This document shows, piece by piece, positions 23,777 through 31,674 of a DNA stretch of 51,096 nt (positions are counted from its first letter, which is position 1; each line of letters starts with the position of its first letter). A model generated the notes under the pieces. The model saw nothing but the letters and a program-made list of their open reading frames with translations. It was not told the origin of the DNA and made no database searches. Source of the DNA: Cytophagales bacterium (lineage in GTDB: Bacteria > Bacteroidota > Bacteroidia > Cytophagales > Thermoflexibacteraceae); assembly GCA_947457925.1 (NCBI GenBank), contig CANGYA010000008.1, positions 1 through 51,096 on the forward strand, given 5' to 3'. Both the position numbers and the translations under genes were made by a program.

Positions 23777-24322
23777 ATGAAATTTCATACTACCCCTTTA
23801 CAAGACGCATATATAGTAGAACTCACCCCATTTAAAGACGAAAGAGGGGCTTTTGCACGTACATTTTGTCTCAAAGAATTTGCTGAAATAGGACATACGA
23901 AGCCCTTTATGCAAATGAACCACTCTATGAATACACAGAAAGGCACGTTGCGAGGTATGCACTTCCAACGCCAACCACACCGAGAAATCAAGTTGATTCG
24001 GTGTATTGCAGGGGCGGTGTATGACGTAATTATAGACTTGCGGAAAGATTCGCCCACATTTTTGCAGCATTTTGGCGTGGAACTGAGCAAAGAAAACGGC
24101 TTGATGATATATGTCCCCGAAGGTTTTGCACATGGTTTCCAGACATTAGCAGATAATTCTGAACTCTTGTACCACCACACAGAATTTTATACGCCAACAG
24201 CAGAAGGTGGTGTAAGATTTGATGACCCTTTGCTCAATATCGAATGGAAATTGCCACCAGTCAATCTTTCGCAAAAAGACCAACTGTATCCACTATTGAC
24301 TAAGGAGTTTGAGGGTATTTAA
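23777..24322 (+). CDS. rfbC: dTDP-4-dehydrorhamnose 3,5-epimerase
   Basis: 181 aa from the ATG at 23777 (a TTG two codons upstream is less likely). RmlC cupin: GAFARTFC, catalytic His62 in LRGMHFQ, Lys72 in EIKLIRC, IDLRKDSPTF, YVPEGFAHGFQTL (residues ~112-124), and Tyr138 as the catalytic acid in HTEFYTP. It epimerises C3 and C5 of dTDP-4-dehydro-6-deoxyglucose on the route to dTDP-L-rhamnose or a related deoxysugar. rmlA, rmlB and rmlD are not in the window; the downstream C-methyltransferase suggests the product may instead be a branched deoxysugar. First gene of the polysaccharide locus. Confidence 0.9.
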   Translation: MKFHTTPLQDAYIVELTPFKDERGAFARTFCLKEFAEIGHTKPFMQMNHSMNTQKGTLRGMHFQRQPHREIKLIRCIAGAVYDVIIDLRKDSPTFLQHFGVELSKENGLMIYVPEGFAHGFQTLADNSELLYHHTEFYTPTAEGGVRFDDPLLNIEWKLPPVNLSQKDQLYPLLTKEFEGI

Positions 24323-24346
24323 GCCCCTACCCTACCCCAAAATAAA

Positions 24347-24376
24347 TTGTTTGTATTAAAAATTTATGTAGTTTTG
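24347..24376 (+). promoter_or_regulatory. Promoter of the sugar C-methyltransferase gene
   Basis: TTG (24347-24349), 19-nt spacer, TAGTTTTG (24369-24376), a perfect TAnnTTTG. The predicted start near 24383 leaves a leader of about 15 nt before the ATG at 24398. Confidence 0.55.
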
Positions 24377-24397
24377 CAGCTTTAACAATCCTTTCTA

Positions 24398-25624
24398 ATG
24401 AACTGTCGTTTTGATAATCAGCCACTTACACACGAATTTATAGATTTGGGTTTTAGCCCAGCCTCCAATTCTTTCTTGAAAAAAGAACAACTCAATGCAC
24501 CAGAACCACACTTTCCACTCAAATTATATGTAAGTGAAAGAACTTTTTTGGTACAAATAGACGAATACAAGAAAGCAGACGAGATTTTTAGCGAAGATTA
24601 CGTTTATTTTTCTTCTTTTTCTACGTCTTGGTTGGCGCATTCCAAAAATTATGTAGAAAAAATGATTGCCCGTTTTGGCTTCAACGAACAGTCGCAAGTG
24701 ATAGAAATTGCGTCTAATGACGGTTATTTGTTGCAGTATTTCAAAGAAAAAAATGTGCCTGTCTTGGGTATAGAACCTACCCTAAGCACCGCCAAAGTAG
24801 CTCGTGAAAAAGGTATTGAGAGTTGGACAGAATTTTTTGGCGTAACCTTAGCCCAAAAATTAGTGGCTCAAAACCGACAAGCAGATTTGTTATTGGGCAA
24901 TAACGTATTGGCTCACGTACCTAATATCAACGACTTTGTAGGTGGTATGAAAGTAGCTCTGAAACCGCAAGGAGTAATTACAATGGAGTTTCCACATTTG
25001 ATGCAACTCATTGAAAACAACCAATTTGACACGATTTACCACGAGCATTTCTCTTATTTATCTTTCTTAACCGTGCAACAAATTTTTGAAAAGCAGGGCT
25101 TAATTTTATTTGATGTAGAGGAAATTCCTACGCATGGCGGTTCTTTGCGTATTTATGCCAAGCACGCCGAAGACACAAGTAAGGCTATTTCGCCAAATGT
25201 GCAGGCTTTGTTAGACAAAGAAATCGGCAAGGGCATGAACACCTTAGCCTATTATCAAGGTTTTCAACAAAAAGCAGATAAGGTAAAATATGATTTTTTA
25301 AGTTTCTTATTGGAGCAGAAAAAAGCAGGCAAAACCGTAGCAGGTTATGGGGCAGCAGCCAAAGGCAATACCTTGTTGAACTACTGCGGAGTTCGCAAAG
25401 ATTTAATTAGTTTTGTAGTAGATTTATCACCACACAAACAAGGTCGTTTCTTACCCGCCAGCCATATTCCTGTGGTCAATGAACAGTTTTTGAAGGATAC
25501 AAAACCAGATTTTGTCGTGATTTTGCCTTGGAATATCAAGGAAGAAATTATGAAACAGTTGGCGTATATTCGGGAGTGGGGCGGAAAATTTGTGGTAGCA
25601 ATACCAGAGTTAGCCGTATTGTAA
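24398..25624 (+). CDS. Sugar C-methyltransferase-like SAM enzyme
   Basis: 408 aa. Three-part architecture of NDP-hexose C-methyltransferases (TylC3/NovU type): an N-terminal zinc-binding-like domain (MNCRFDNQPL...FSPASNSFL; only one Cys of the usual cluster is seen at the start, so the zinc site may be degenerate), a SAM-binding Rossmann core with VIEIASNDGYLLQYF at ~102-116, GNNVLAHV and MEFPHLMQLI, YHEHFSYLS with the conserved HEH, and a C-terminal domain with VAGYGAAAKGNTLLNYCG near 312-330. Family members add a methyl group to C3 of a dTDP-4-keto-6-deoxysugar, consistent with the RmlC gene 75 nt upstream. Confidence 0.85.
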   Translation: MNCRFDNQPLTHEFIDLGFSPASNSFLKKEQLNAPEPHFPLKLYVSERTFLVQIDEYKKADEIFSEDYVYFSSFSTSWLAHSKNYVEKMIARFGFNEQSQVIEIASNDGYLLQYFKEKNVPVLGIEPTLSTAKVAREKGIESWTEFFGVTLAQKLVAQNRQADLLLGNNVLAHVPNINDFVGGMKVALKPQGVITMEFPHLMQLIENNQFDTIYHEHFSYLSFLTVQQIFEKQGLILFDVEEIPTHGGSLRIYAKHAEDTSKAISPNVQALLDKEIGKGMNTLAYYQGFQQKADKVKYDFLSFLLEQKKAGKTVAGYGAAAKGNTLLNYCGVRKDLISFVVDLSPHKQGRFLPASHIPVVNEQFLKDTKPDFVVILPWNIKEEIMKQLAYIREWGGKFVVAIPELAVL

Positions 25625-25631
25625 AGTTATA

Positions 25632-25704
25632 CAATTTGTAGCATAGGCTTTAGCTTGTGTCTTTACATAAATACGCATAAGCTAAAGCTCACTACTACAA
25701 ATTG
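25632..25704. repeat. REP-like inverted pair, degenerate copy (B3)
   Basis: CAATTTGTAGCATAGGCTTT at 25632 faces GCTAAAGCTCACTACTACAA...ATTG ending at 25704; arms match with several mismatches. Lies between the C-methyltransferase and the nuclease-like ORF. Confidence 0.65.
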
Positions 25705-25740
25705 AAATGATTGATTGCTGGGACTAAAAACTTTTAATTT

Positions 25741-26388
25741 ATGGCAACTAAGAAAAGTTATAATTTTTCGACTGTAAAATTTGAAGAATTGGAGGAATTA
25801 GTGCAGTTACGTATAGTGGACAACGACAGCATATTTGATGATTGGTTGTTATTTGACTACACTATCAGTGCTTCAGACTTGGAGTTATTAGCAACTCTTA
25901 TTAGAAAACATAAAGTTCGTTTGTCTTCTTATATGGAAGAAGATTTGAAAGCAAAATTTATTATTCCAATACTTAATCAAGTAGATTTCATGATAAATGA
26001 TAAACGGGATTGGTATGAAGCTACTCTGAAAGGCAGTATTGGCAAAGCAGAATTTAGAGGTTTTGTAGATTATATGGTAGCCAAAGGAGAACAAACTCCC
26101 AAGAAGCCTTATTTTTTTATTCAAGAGTTCAAACCGTCTATTCCTGATAGAAATCCAGAACACCAACTTTTAGCCGAGTTATTGGTTGCTATAGAAAAAA
26201 ACAAAACTACAGTCATGCGCGGCGGCTACATTATTGGACAAAACTGGCGGTTTGTGATTGTCGAAAAGATAGCAGAAAATCAATTTGAGTATTTTGTTTC
26301 CCAACAGTTAGACTGTTTAGATATTGAAGATTTAAAACAAATTTATATTGCTTTGCAAGCCGTAAAACATAAATATTGCATAGATTAA
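25741..26388 (+). CDS. Hypothetical protein, PD-(D/E)XK nuclease-like
   Basis: 215 aa, soluble, charged. The middle has AEFRGFVDYMVA (~102-113) followed by KPYFFIQEFKPS (~121-132). An Asp followed about 15 residues later by E-x-K on a beta strand is the pattern of PD-(D/E)XK nucleases, here D109 and E128-x-K130. The helices after it (EHQLLAELLVAIEKNKT) also fit. Proteins of this size with this motif are frequent in Bacteroidota and cyanobacteria and usually annotated as hypothetical or restriction-related. No methylase or specificity subunit is nearby, so this is not a complete restriction system; it ends 2 nt before the epimerase ATG. Function in a sugar locus is unexplained. Confidence 0.6.
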   Translation: MATKKSYNFSTVKFEELEELVQLRIVDNDSIFDDWLLFDYTISASDLELLATLIRKHKVRLSSYMEEDLKAKFIIPILNQVDFMINDKRDWYEATLKGSIGKAEFRGFVDYMVAKGEQTPKKPYFFIQEFKPSIPDRNPEHQLLAELLVAIEKNKTTVMRGGYIIGQNWRFVIVEKIAENQFEYFVSQQLDCLDIEDLKQIYIALQAVKHKYCID

Positions 26389-26390
26389 AC

Positions 26391-27245
26391 ATGAAAATTT
26401 TAGTAACAGGAGCAACAGGTTTTGTAGGGAATCACGTTATCAAGGCACTATTGCAGCAGGGGATTGACGTTGTGGCAACTTCTCGCAACCCACAAAAAGC
26501 CCAACAGTATGACTGGTTTCCACAAGTAACTTACTTACCGTCTGATTTGGCAGTAAGCCCTGCCACTAATTTTTATGAATTTTTTGGCAAGCCCACCCAC
26601 GTCATTCACTTGGCTTGGGAAGGCTTGCCTAATTATAAGGACTTATTTCATTTTGAAAGAAATTTGCCTCATAGCTACCATTTTGTAAAAAATTTAGTAG
26701 AAAATGGCGTGCAAAATATTACGCTAACAGGCACTTGTTTTGAGTATGGTATGCAAAACGGCTGTTTATCGGAAAGTTTGCCTACCAACCCCCAAAACCC
26801 CTATGGTTTAGCCAAAGATACCTTGCGAAAATATTTGGAAATATTGCAACAAAAAATGCCTTTTCAGCTCAAATGGATACGGTTATTTTATATGTACGGG
26901 CAAGGGCAAAGTGAAAAATCTATATTATCGCAGTTGGACAAGGCTTTACAAAACCAAGAACCCACCTTTAATATGTCTGGTGGCGAACAACTAAGAGATT
27001 ATTTACCTATAGAAATTGTTGCAAATAAAATTATTACCTTAACTTTACAGCCCGTTGGTGGTATTTTCAACTGTTGCAGTGGAACACCTATTTCCATTCG
27101 CAAATTAGTAGAGAACCTTTTGGCAACTAAGCAACAATCTATTGCACTGAATTTAGGTTATTATCCGTACCCAGATTACGAGCCAATGGCTTTTTGGGGA
27201 GATAACACAAAATATAATGAACTCATCGACAATCATACAAGATAA
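26391..27245 (+). CDS. NAD-dependent epimerase/dehydratase
   Basis: 284 aa from the ATG at 26391. Extended SDR with the nucleotide motif MKILVTGATGFVGNHV, VIHLAWEGL, TGTCFEYG (active-site Thr/Ser region) and NPYGLAKD, the YxxxK catalytic pair at ~144-148. Probably reduces or epimerises a nucleotide-linked 4-keto sugar; the lack of close recognition prevents naming the product. It overlaps the following methyltransferase by 29 nt, and follows the nuclease-like ORF by 2 nt, so the three are likely co-transcribed. The TTG at 26376 gives a longer but less likely form overlapping the upstream gene. Confidence 0.85.
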   Translation: MKILVTGATGFVGNHVIKALLQQGIDVVATSRNPQKAQQYDWFPQVTYLPSDLAVSPATNFYEFFGKPTHVIHLAWEGLPNYKDLFHFERNLPHSYHFVKNLVENGVQNITLTGTCFEYGMQNGCLSESLPTNPQNPYGLAKDTLRKYLEILQQKMPFQLKWIRLFYMYGQGQSEKSILSQLDKALQNQEPTFNMSGGEQLRDYLPIEIVANKIITLTLQPVGGIFNCCSGTPISIRKLVENLLATKQQSIALNLGYYPYPDYEPMAFWGDNTKYNELIDNHTR

Positions 27246-28308
27246 TTTTTCCAACCCTGCGACAGGCTATACATCATTGTTTACACAGCAACAAGTTCCC
27301 TTGTTCCAAAACAAAGTGTACCCTACACAAACAGCAGCTTTAGCAGCCGAAATAGCTGAGGTGGAATTAGTACAATCTACTGTTTCGGGTTTTGTGTATA
27401 ACCTAAAGTTCAACCCCGATTTGATGCACTATGATGCCAACTACCAAAACGAACAAGCCAATTCGGGAGTTTTCCAACAACACTTGCACAATGTATTGGC
27501 ACAATTAGAAAGTTATGGTTTGGAAGGCAAAAAGGTAGTAGAAATTGGTTGTGGCAAAGGGCATTTCTTTGAAATGATGTTGGCAAAAGGGATAGATTGT
27601 ATTGGTTTTGACCCAACGTATGAGGGCAATCACCCCAAAATTCGCAAAGAATATTTTACAGAAAAGTCTGCTATTCAGGCAGATGTAATTGTTTTAAGAC
27701 ATACTTTAGAGCATATCACCTCGCCTTTTGGCTTTTTGCACCAAATAGCCAAAGCCAATGGTTACAAGGGAAAAATATTTGTAGAAGTACCTACATTTGA
27801 TTGGATATTGCAAAAAGAGGCTTTTTGGGATATTTTCTATGAACATTGTAACTACTTTACCCAAAATACTTTGGCAAGTATGTTTACGCAAGCCGAAACA
27901 GGTAGTTTTTTTGGTGGACAATACATTTATTTATGGGCAGACTTGGCACATTTACAGCCTACCATACCTTATTATACAATACAACCTTATCAGCCTTTGT
28001 TTAGCCAAACCATAGAAAAGTGGAAAAACTATTTGGCTACACACCAAAATATAGCTATTTGGGGGGCAGGTGCAAAAGGCTCAACTTTTTTGAATCTATT
28101 AGATACTCAACGCCATGCTGTACGTTGTGTGATAGACATTAATCCTGCCAAACAAGGCAAGTTTATAGCTCGTACAGGACACCCTATTATTAATCCAACT
28201 AATTTACAAGAGTTTGGTATTCAGCATATTATAGTGATGAATGAGAATTATTTGGAGGAAATACGCAATATGGTGAGCCATACGGCGGTAACACTTGCTA
28301 CCTTATAA
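27217..28308 (+). CDS. SAM-dependent methyltransferase, sugar C-methyltransferase-like
   Basis: 363 aa. Rossmann motif I VVEIGCGKGHFFEMML at ~107-122, acidic loop GFDPTYEG, HTLEHITSPFGFL, FYEHCNYFT (HEH-like region), and a C-terminal GAGAKGSTFLNLL similar to the last domain of NDP-sugar C-methyltransferases. Compared with 24398-25624 it lacks the N-terminal zinc-binding part, which is replaced by ~85 residues without cysteine pairs. Probably methylates a sugar or a glycosyl intermediate in the same pathway. Starts inside the end of the epimerase gene (29-nt overlap), implying translational coupling. Confidence 0.8.
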   Translation: MNSSTIIQDNFSNPATGYTSLFTQQQVPLFQNKVYPTQTAALAAEIAEVELVQSTVSGFVYNLKFNPDLMHYDANYQNEQANSGVFQQHLHNVLAQLESYGLEGKKVVEIGCGKGHFFEMMLAKGIDCIGFDPTYEGNHPKIRKEYFTEKSAIQADVIVLRHTLEHITSPFGFLHQIAKANGYKGKIFVEVPTFDWILQKEAFWDIFYEHCNYFTQNTLASMFTQAETGSFFGGQYIYLWADLAHLQPTIPYYTIQPYQPLFSQTIEKWKNYLATHQNIAIWGAGAKGSTFLNLLDTQRHAVRCVIDINPAKQGKFIARTGHPIINPTNLQEFGIQHIIVMNENYLEEIRNMVSHTAVTLATL

Positions 28309-28403
28309 ATAATTGTAAGCTAAACACTATGAATACCAACAAAAAACAGCTTATTTTTACTCAACAAAATTAAAAAAATAATTTCAAAAGTAATATATAG
28401 TAG

Positions 28404-28536
28404 AATATGAGTGACATTTTTAAACTTTCCAAGTCTTAAAGACTTGTAAAATCTTGATTATCAATGACTTAGAACTAAAATAGTCAATATTTTAACTTAT
28501 TGATTATCAGCTACTTACAAAAATGATACTCATATT
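28404..28536. mobile_element. MITE-like palindromic element, 133 nt
   Basis: Terminal inverted repeats AATATGAGTGACATTTTT (28404-28421) and AAAAATGATACTCATATT (28519-28536), 16 of 18 matching. Inside is a complete small palindrome CAAGTCTTAAAGACTTG (28430-28446) and two GATTATCA words. No ORF. Lies in the 335-nt gap between the C-methyltransferase-like and GT2 genes. Confidence 0.5.
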
Positions 28537-28585
28537 AATAGTATTTAAGTTTAATTTATTGTAAAACTACTTTTAAAAACTATAA

Positions 28586-28624
28586 ATAAGTTATAGAAAA
28601 TTTCTAAAATTTTCTATAACTTAT
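28586..28624. repeat. Perfect 18-bp hairpin just upstream of a GT2 gene
   Basis: ATAAGTTATAGAAAATTT / AAATTTTCTATAACTTAT with a 3-nt CTA loop, ending 19 nt before the ATG at 28644. No T run follows, so not a typical terminator. It may be a dyad operator or an mRNA 5' stem. Confidence 0.65.
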
Positions 28625-28643
28625 AACTAAATTATATTTATCC

Positions 28644-29939
28644 ATGCAGCAACATCACTTTACTATCATAGTTCCTACAAGAGAAAGAGCAGACACTTTA
28701 TATTGGACTCTCAGAACATTAGTAGCTCAAGACTATGAAAACTTAACTATTTTGGTTTCAGATAATTATAGTCAAGATAATACAAAGGAAGTGGTTGATT
28801 CTTTTCAAGATAAACGTATAAAATATGTGAATACTGGAAAACGTGTGGAAATGGCTTTAAATTGGGAGTTTGCTCTTAGCCATGTCAAAGAAGGATATGT
28901 GGGGTTTTTAGGAGATGACGATGGCTATTTACTTGGGTCAATTAAATTAATCAACTACTTAATTAACAAATATCCAACTCAAGCAATTACATGGAAAATG
29001 GCTAGTTATGGCTGGCCTAACTTAGACTATGAAAATTATAACAATGCGTTTGGATATTCTTTTGGCAATACAGTGTTCTATAAGAATAGTATTAAAGAAT
29101 TAAATTATTTAGAAAAAAATTATCATGATTTTTATCATACTCTTTTCAATATGTACCCTAATGGTGTTGTTTCTATAGATGTTATTAATAGACTAAAAGG
29201 AAAAAACAATAGGTTTTTTAATGCTTGTGCACCAGATATTTATTCAGCCATAGCTATTACAAAGGAATTATCTACATTCTTATATACAGATATTTGCTTA
29301 AGTATGTCTGGTACTTCTAAGAAAAGTAATAGTGGTAGTAGTTTAGGAGCTAATGCACACTCGAACTCACAAAATTTAGAACTCAATAAATTTTTTACAG
29401 AGCTGAAAGAAATGCCTTTGTATCCTAAGCTACCTCGAGAATTAGACGTTTTACTAGTGGCAATAGCTGATGCCTATATTAATATGGAAATTCATACTCT
29501 TGGTTATTCTCCAAGTGAACAAAAGTGGTTAAAAATTGTCATTGATAAATCATTAAAAAAATTTGAAACAGGTACAAATAATAATGATTTATTTGAGAGC
29601 AAACTTATAGAGTTGGCAGAGCATGTTAATATGGGAAGTCAGATTAGGAACAAAATAGCAAAAATCAAACGTAAACGAATAGACAAACCTACTCAACAAA
29701 ATGATGATGTTGTTGTATCGGGCTTAATAGATAAAGATAGCCTACGTTTTGAATATAAGGCTGATTTTTTAGGTGTCAAAAATATATATGATGCAGCCTC
29801 CTTTGTAAGCTACTATTTAAGTATGACTAATTACGACCATCACCGAATAAATTTTATTAAAGCACCCTATTATAATAAATTTTACTCACGAGTAATCTCT
29901 TTTATAGATAGGCACTGGAAACGTCTTATTAGTGAATAA
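28644..29939 (+). CDS. GT2-family glycosyltransferase
   Basis: 431 aa. GT-A fold start FTIIVPTRERADTLYWTLRT with the nucleotide-sugar Asp region ILVSDNYSQDNTKEV (~35-50), then GYVGFLGDDDGYL, where DDD provides the DxD metal/UDP-sugar site (~90-97). The C-terminal ~250 residues are unlike common GT2 enzymes and give no recognisable domain. No membrane helices, so it acts at the cytoplasmic side of the membrane. Clearly more AT-rich than the genes before 28.3 kb. Starts a new transcription unit after a gap with a MITE-like element and hairpin. Donor and acceptor unknown. Confidence 0.83.
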   Translation: MQQHHFTIIVPTRERADTLYWTLRTLVAQDYENLTILVSDNYSQDNTKEVVDSFQDKRIKYVNTGKRVEMALNWEFALSHVKEGYVGFLGDDDGYLLGSIKLINYLINKYPTQAITWKMASYGWPNLDYENYNNAFGYSFGNTVFYKNSIKELNYLEKNYHDFYHTLFNMYPNGVVSIDVINRLKGKNNRFFNACAPDIYSAIAITKELSTFLYTDICLSMSGTSKKSNSGSSLGANAHSNSQNLELNKFFTELKEMPLYPKLPRELDVLLVAIADAYINMEIHTLGYSPSEQKWLKIVIDKSLKKFETGTNNNDLFESKLIELAEHVNMGSQIRNKIAKIKRKRIDKPTQQNDDVVVSGLIDKDSLRFEYKADFLGVKNIYDAASFVSYYLSMTNYDHHRINFIKAPYYNKFYSRVISFIDRHWKRLISE

Positions 29940-30344
29940 GTGGTTGGCTAATGGTCAAAATGTATGATTGTCTAATTGACTGATAAGCAATTATTTGAAG
30001 AAAAATGATTATATAGAAGCTCACCGTTTTTTGGTTTATCGGTGACTATTCACCAAATATGTGTGCTATAAGTTATTCATAATCAAGCATTTAATTACCA
30101 TATATTTTTACCTCTACCAGTAATATTTATTGTTAAGTACAAGTAACTAATTAATTGACAATATTGTACCATCAATATTAGTCCATTTATTTTTCAATTA
30201 CTTACAAATATTTACTTTACAATAGAGTTTATAAATAGTTTTTTCTTATGACCTCATACTGCCTCTCCATTTGGAGAGGGTTCTATGGAATTATTCATAA
30301 ACTCTAATTATTTTTACTATTAAAAAATATTCTTTTTGCTCAAA
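29940..30344. other. AT-rich intergenic gap between two glycosyltransferases
   Basis: 405 nt without a credible gene. The only structured part is the MITE-like element 30223-30306. The rest is AT-rich with scattered short reverse-complementary words and no convincing promoter. Confidence 0.5.
30223..30306. mobile_element. MITE-like palindromic element, 84 nt
   Basis: Terminal inverted repeats TAGAGTTTATAAATA (30223-30237) and TATTCATAAACTCTA (30292-30306), one mismatch, enclosing a GC-richer hairpin CCTCTCC-ATTT-GGAGAGG (30262-30279) that stands out from the AT-rich surroundings. No coding capacity. Confidence 0.5.
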
Positions 30345-31634
30345 ATGAATAAAAACATACTCCATATTACTCATAGTTTTTTCCCAAATAGAGGCTGGTC
30401 TGAAACCCTAATTGTGCCTATATTAAAAAACCATACAAATAGTTATAATACTTACCTAATTACATTATCAACTGAGGACTCTTTTATTCAGTATGAAGGT
30501 ATAAATGTTTATACAATTAAGTATCAAGATAATATTTCACTCATTTATGAAAAATTCTTAAATATATTAAACGAGATAAAACCAAATCTTATATTATTCC
30601 ATTGCTATAATATCTTAGCTGAGATAAACTTAGTACACACCATCAGGAATAGTTACAAGAATATTAGAATTTTATTCATGTACCACCACCCAAGTGTTAC
30701 GTGTTTGCGGGGCGACTTAATACAATATGGGGAGAAAGTTTGCGATGGCAAGGTAGCTCCTAATAAATGTACCTCTTGTTTTGCTCACTATTTGGGTTTA
30801 CCAAAAATCTTATCTCAGTCATTGGCATATATGCCATCTACAAAAAAAAAAATCAAAGGCATACCTAATGTAATAAACACAATTATTACATTAAAAAGTA
30901 GTGTAGAAAATACTATAAAAAATAAAATTATTTTTTATAAATCATTAGATTATATTATTACTCTCAATGAATGGTCAAAAAAACAGCTTGTATTAAATGA
31001 TATTGCCCTTGAAAACATCATAACTATACCTATAGCACTTCCTATATCAAATATAGAGGAGGATAATCTTCCTATACCAACACCAACAATTCAAGAGGCT
31101 AATTATCTGAAACTTATCTATGTAGGTAGATTGTCAAAAGAAAAAGGAGTACATAATGTCATACAAGCCATTAGCCAACTCAATGACCAATGTAAAATAC
31201 TATTTGATGTATATGGAGTCTATGGAAATGATACAAAATATAATGATTATTTAACAAAAACTATAGAGAAAGTAGATGGTGTTTTCTACAAAGGAATACT
31301 AAATGATAAGTTAGTAGTAAAAACAATGATGCAATATGACATTGTAATAGTATCATCTATTACAAGTGAAACGGGGCCTCTTACAGTTTTAGAAGGATTT
31401 GCTGCCCATAAATTTGTACTTGGTACGAATGTAAATGGTATTAATGAAATGATTGAAGACGGCAAAAATGGTTACTTAGTAAACTTTAATGATGTTAATG
31501 ATTGGAAAAATAAAATATTAAAAATTTATCGTGATAAAACCTTTTACACCAACAAGGAAATTTCATTACCCCAAAAACGCATCTTTTTAAATTTTATTAA
31601 TGAATTAAATAATTTTATTAATAAAATAATATAA
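30345..31634 (+). CDS. GT4-family glycosyltransferase
   Basis: 429 aa from the ATG at 30345 (a TTG three codons upstream is less likely). Two Rossmann domains of GT-B type. N-terminal part: ILHITHSFFPNRGWSE, a cysteine cluster near 120-150 (VTCLRGDL, KVCDGKVAPNKCTSC) common in surface polysaccharide GT4 enzymes. C-terminal part: LIYVGRLSKEKGVHNVIQAI near 258-277 and the donor site EGFAAHKFVLGTNVNGINEM with the E-x7-E motif region near 347-370. Retaining glycosyltransferase of a cell-surface glycan, cytoplasmic face. Very AT-rich (many ATA and AAT codons), like its neighbours. Confidence 0.87.
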   Translation: MNKNILHITHSFFPNRGWSETLIVPILKNHTNSYNTYLITLSTEDSFIQYEGINVYTIKYQDNISLIYEKFLNILNEIKPNLILFHCYNILAEINLVHTIRNSYKNIRILFMYHHPSVTCLRGDLIQYGEKVCDGKVAPNKCTSCFAHYLGLPKILSQSLAYMPSTKKKIKGIPNVINTIITLKSSVENTIKNKIIFYKSLDYIITLNEWSKKQLVLNDIALENIITIPIALPISNIEEDNLPIPTPTIQEANYLKLIYVGRLSKEKGVHNVIQAISQLNDQCKILFDVYGVYGNDTKYNDYLTKTIEKVDGVFYKGILNDKLVVKTMMQYDIVIVSSITSETGPLTVLEGFAAHKFVLGTNVNGINEMIEDGKNGYLVNFNDVNDWKNKILKIYRDKTFYTNKEISLPQKRIFLNFINELNNFINKII

Positions 31635-31674
31635 TCTTTGCAAATAAACATCTACGAGTTACAATAAATAACCT

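Noticed and set aside
25741-26388. Restriction-modification system
   Set aside because: Only a nuclease-like ORF is present; no DNA methylase or specificity gene is adjacent.
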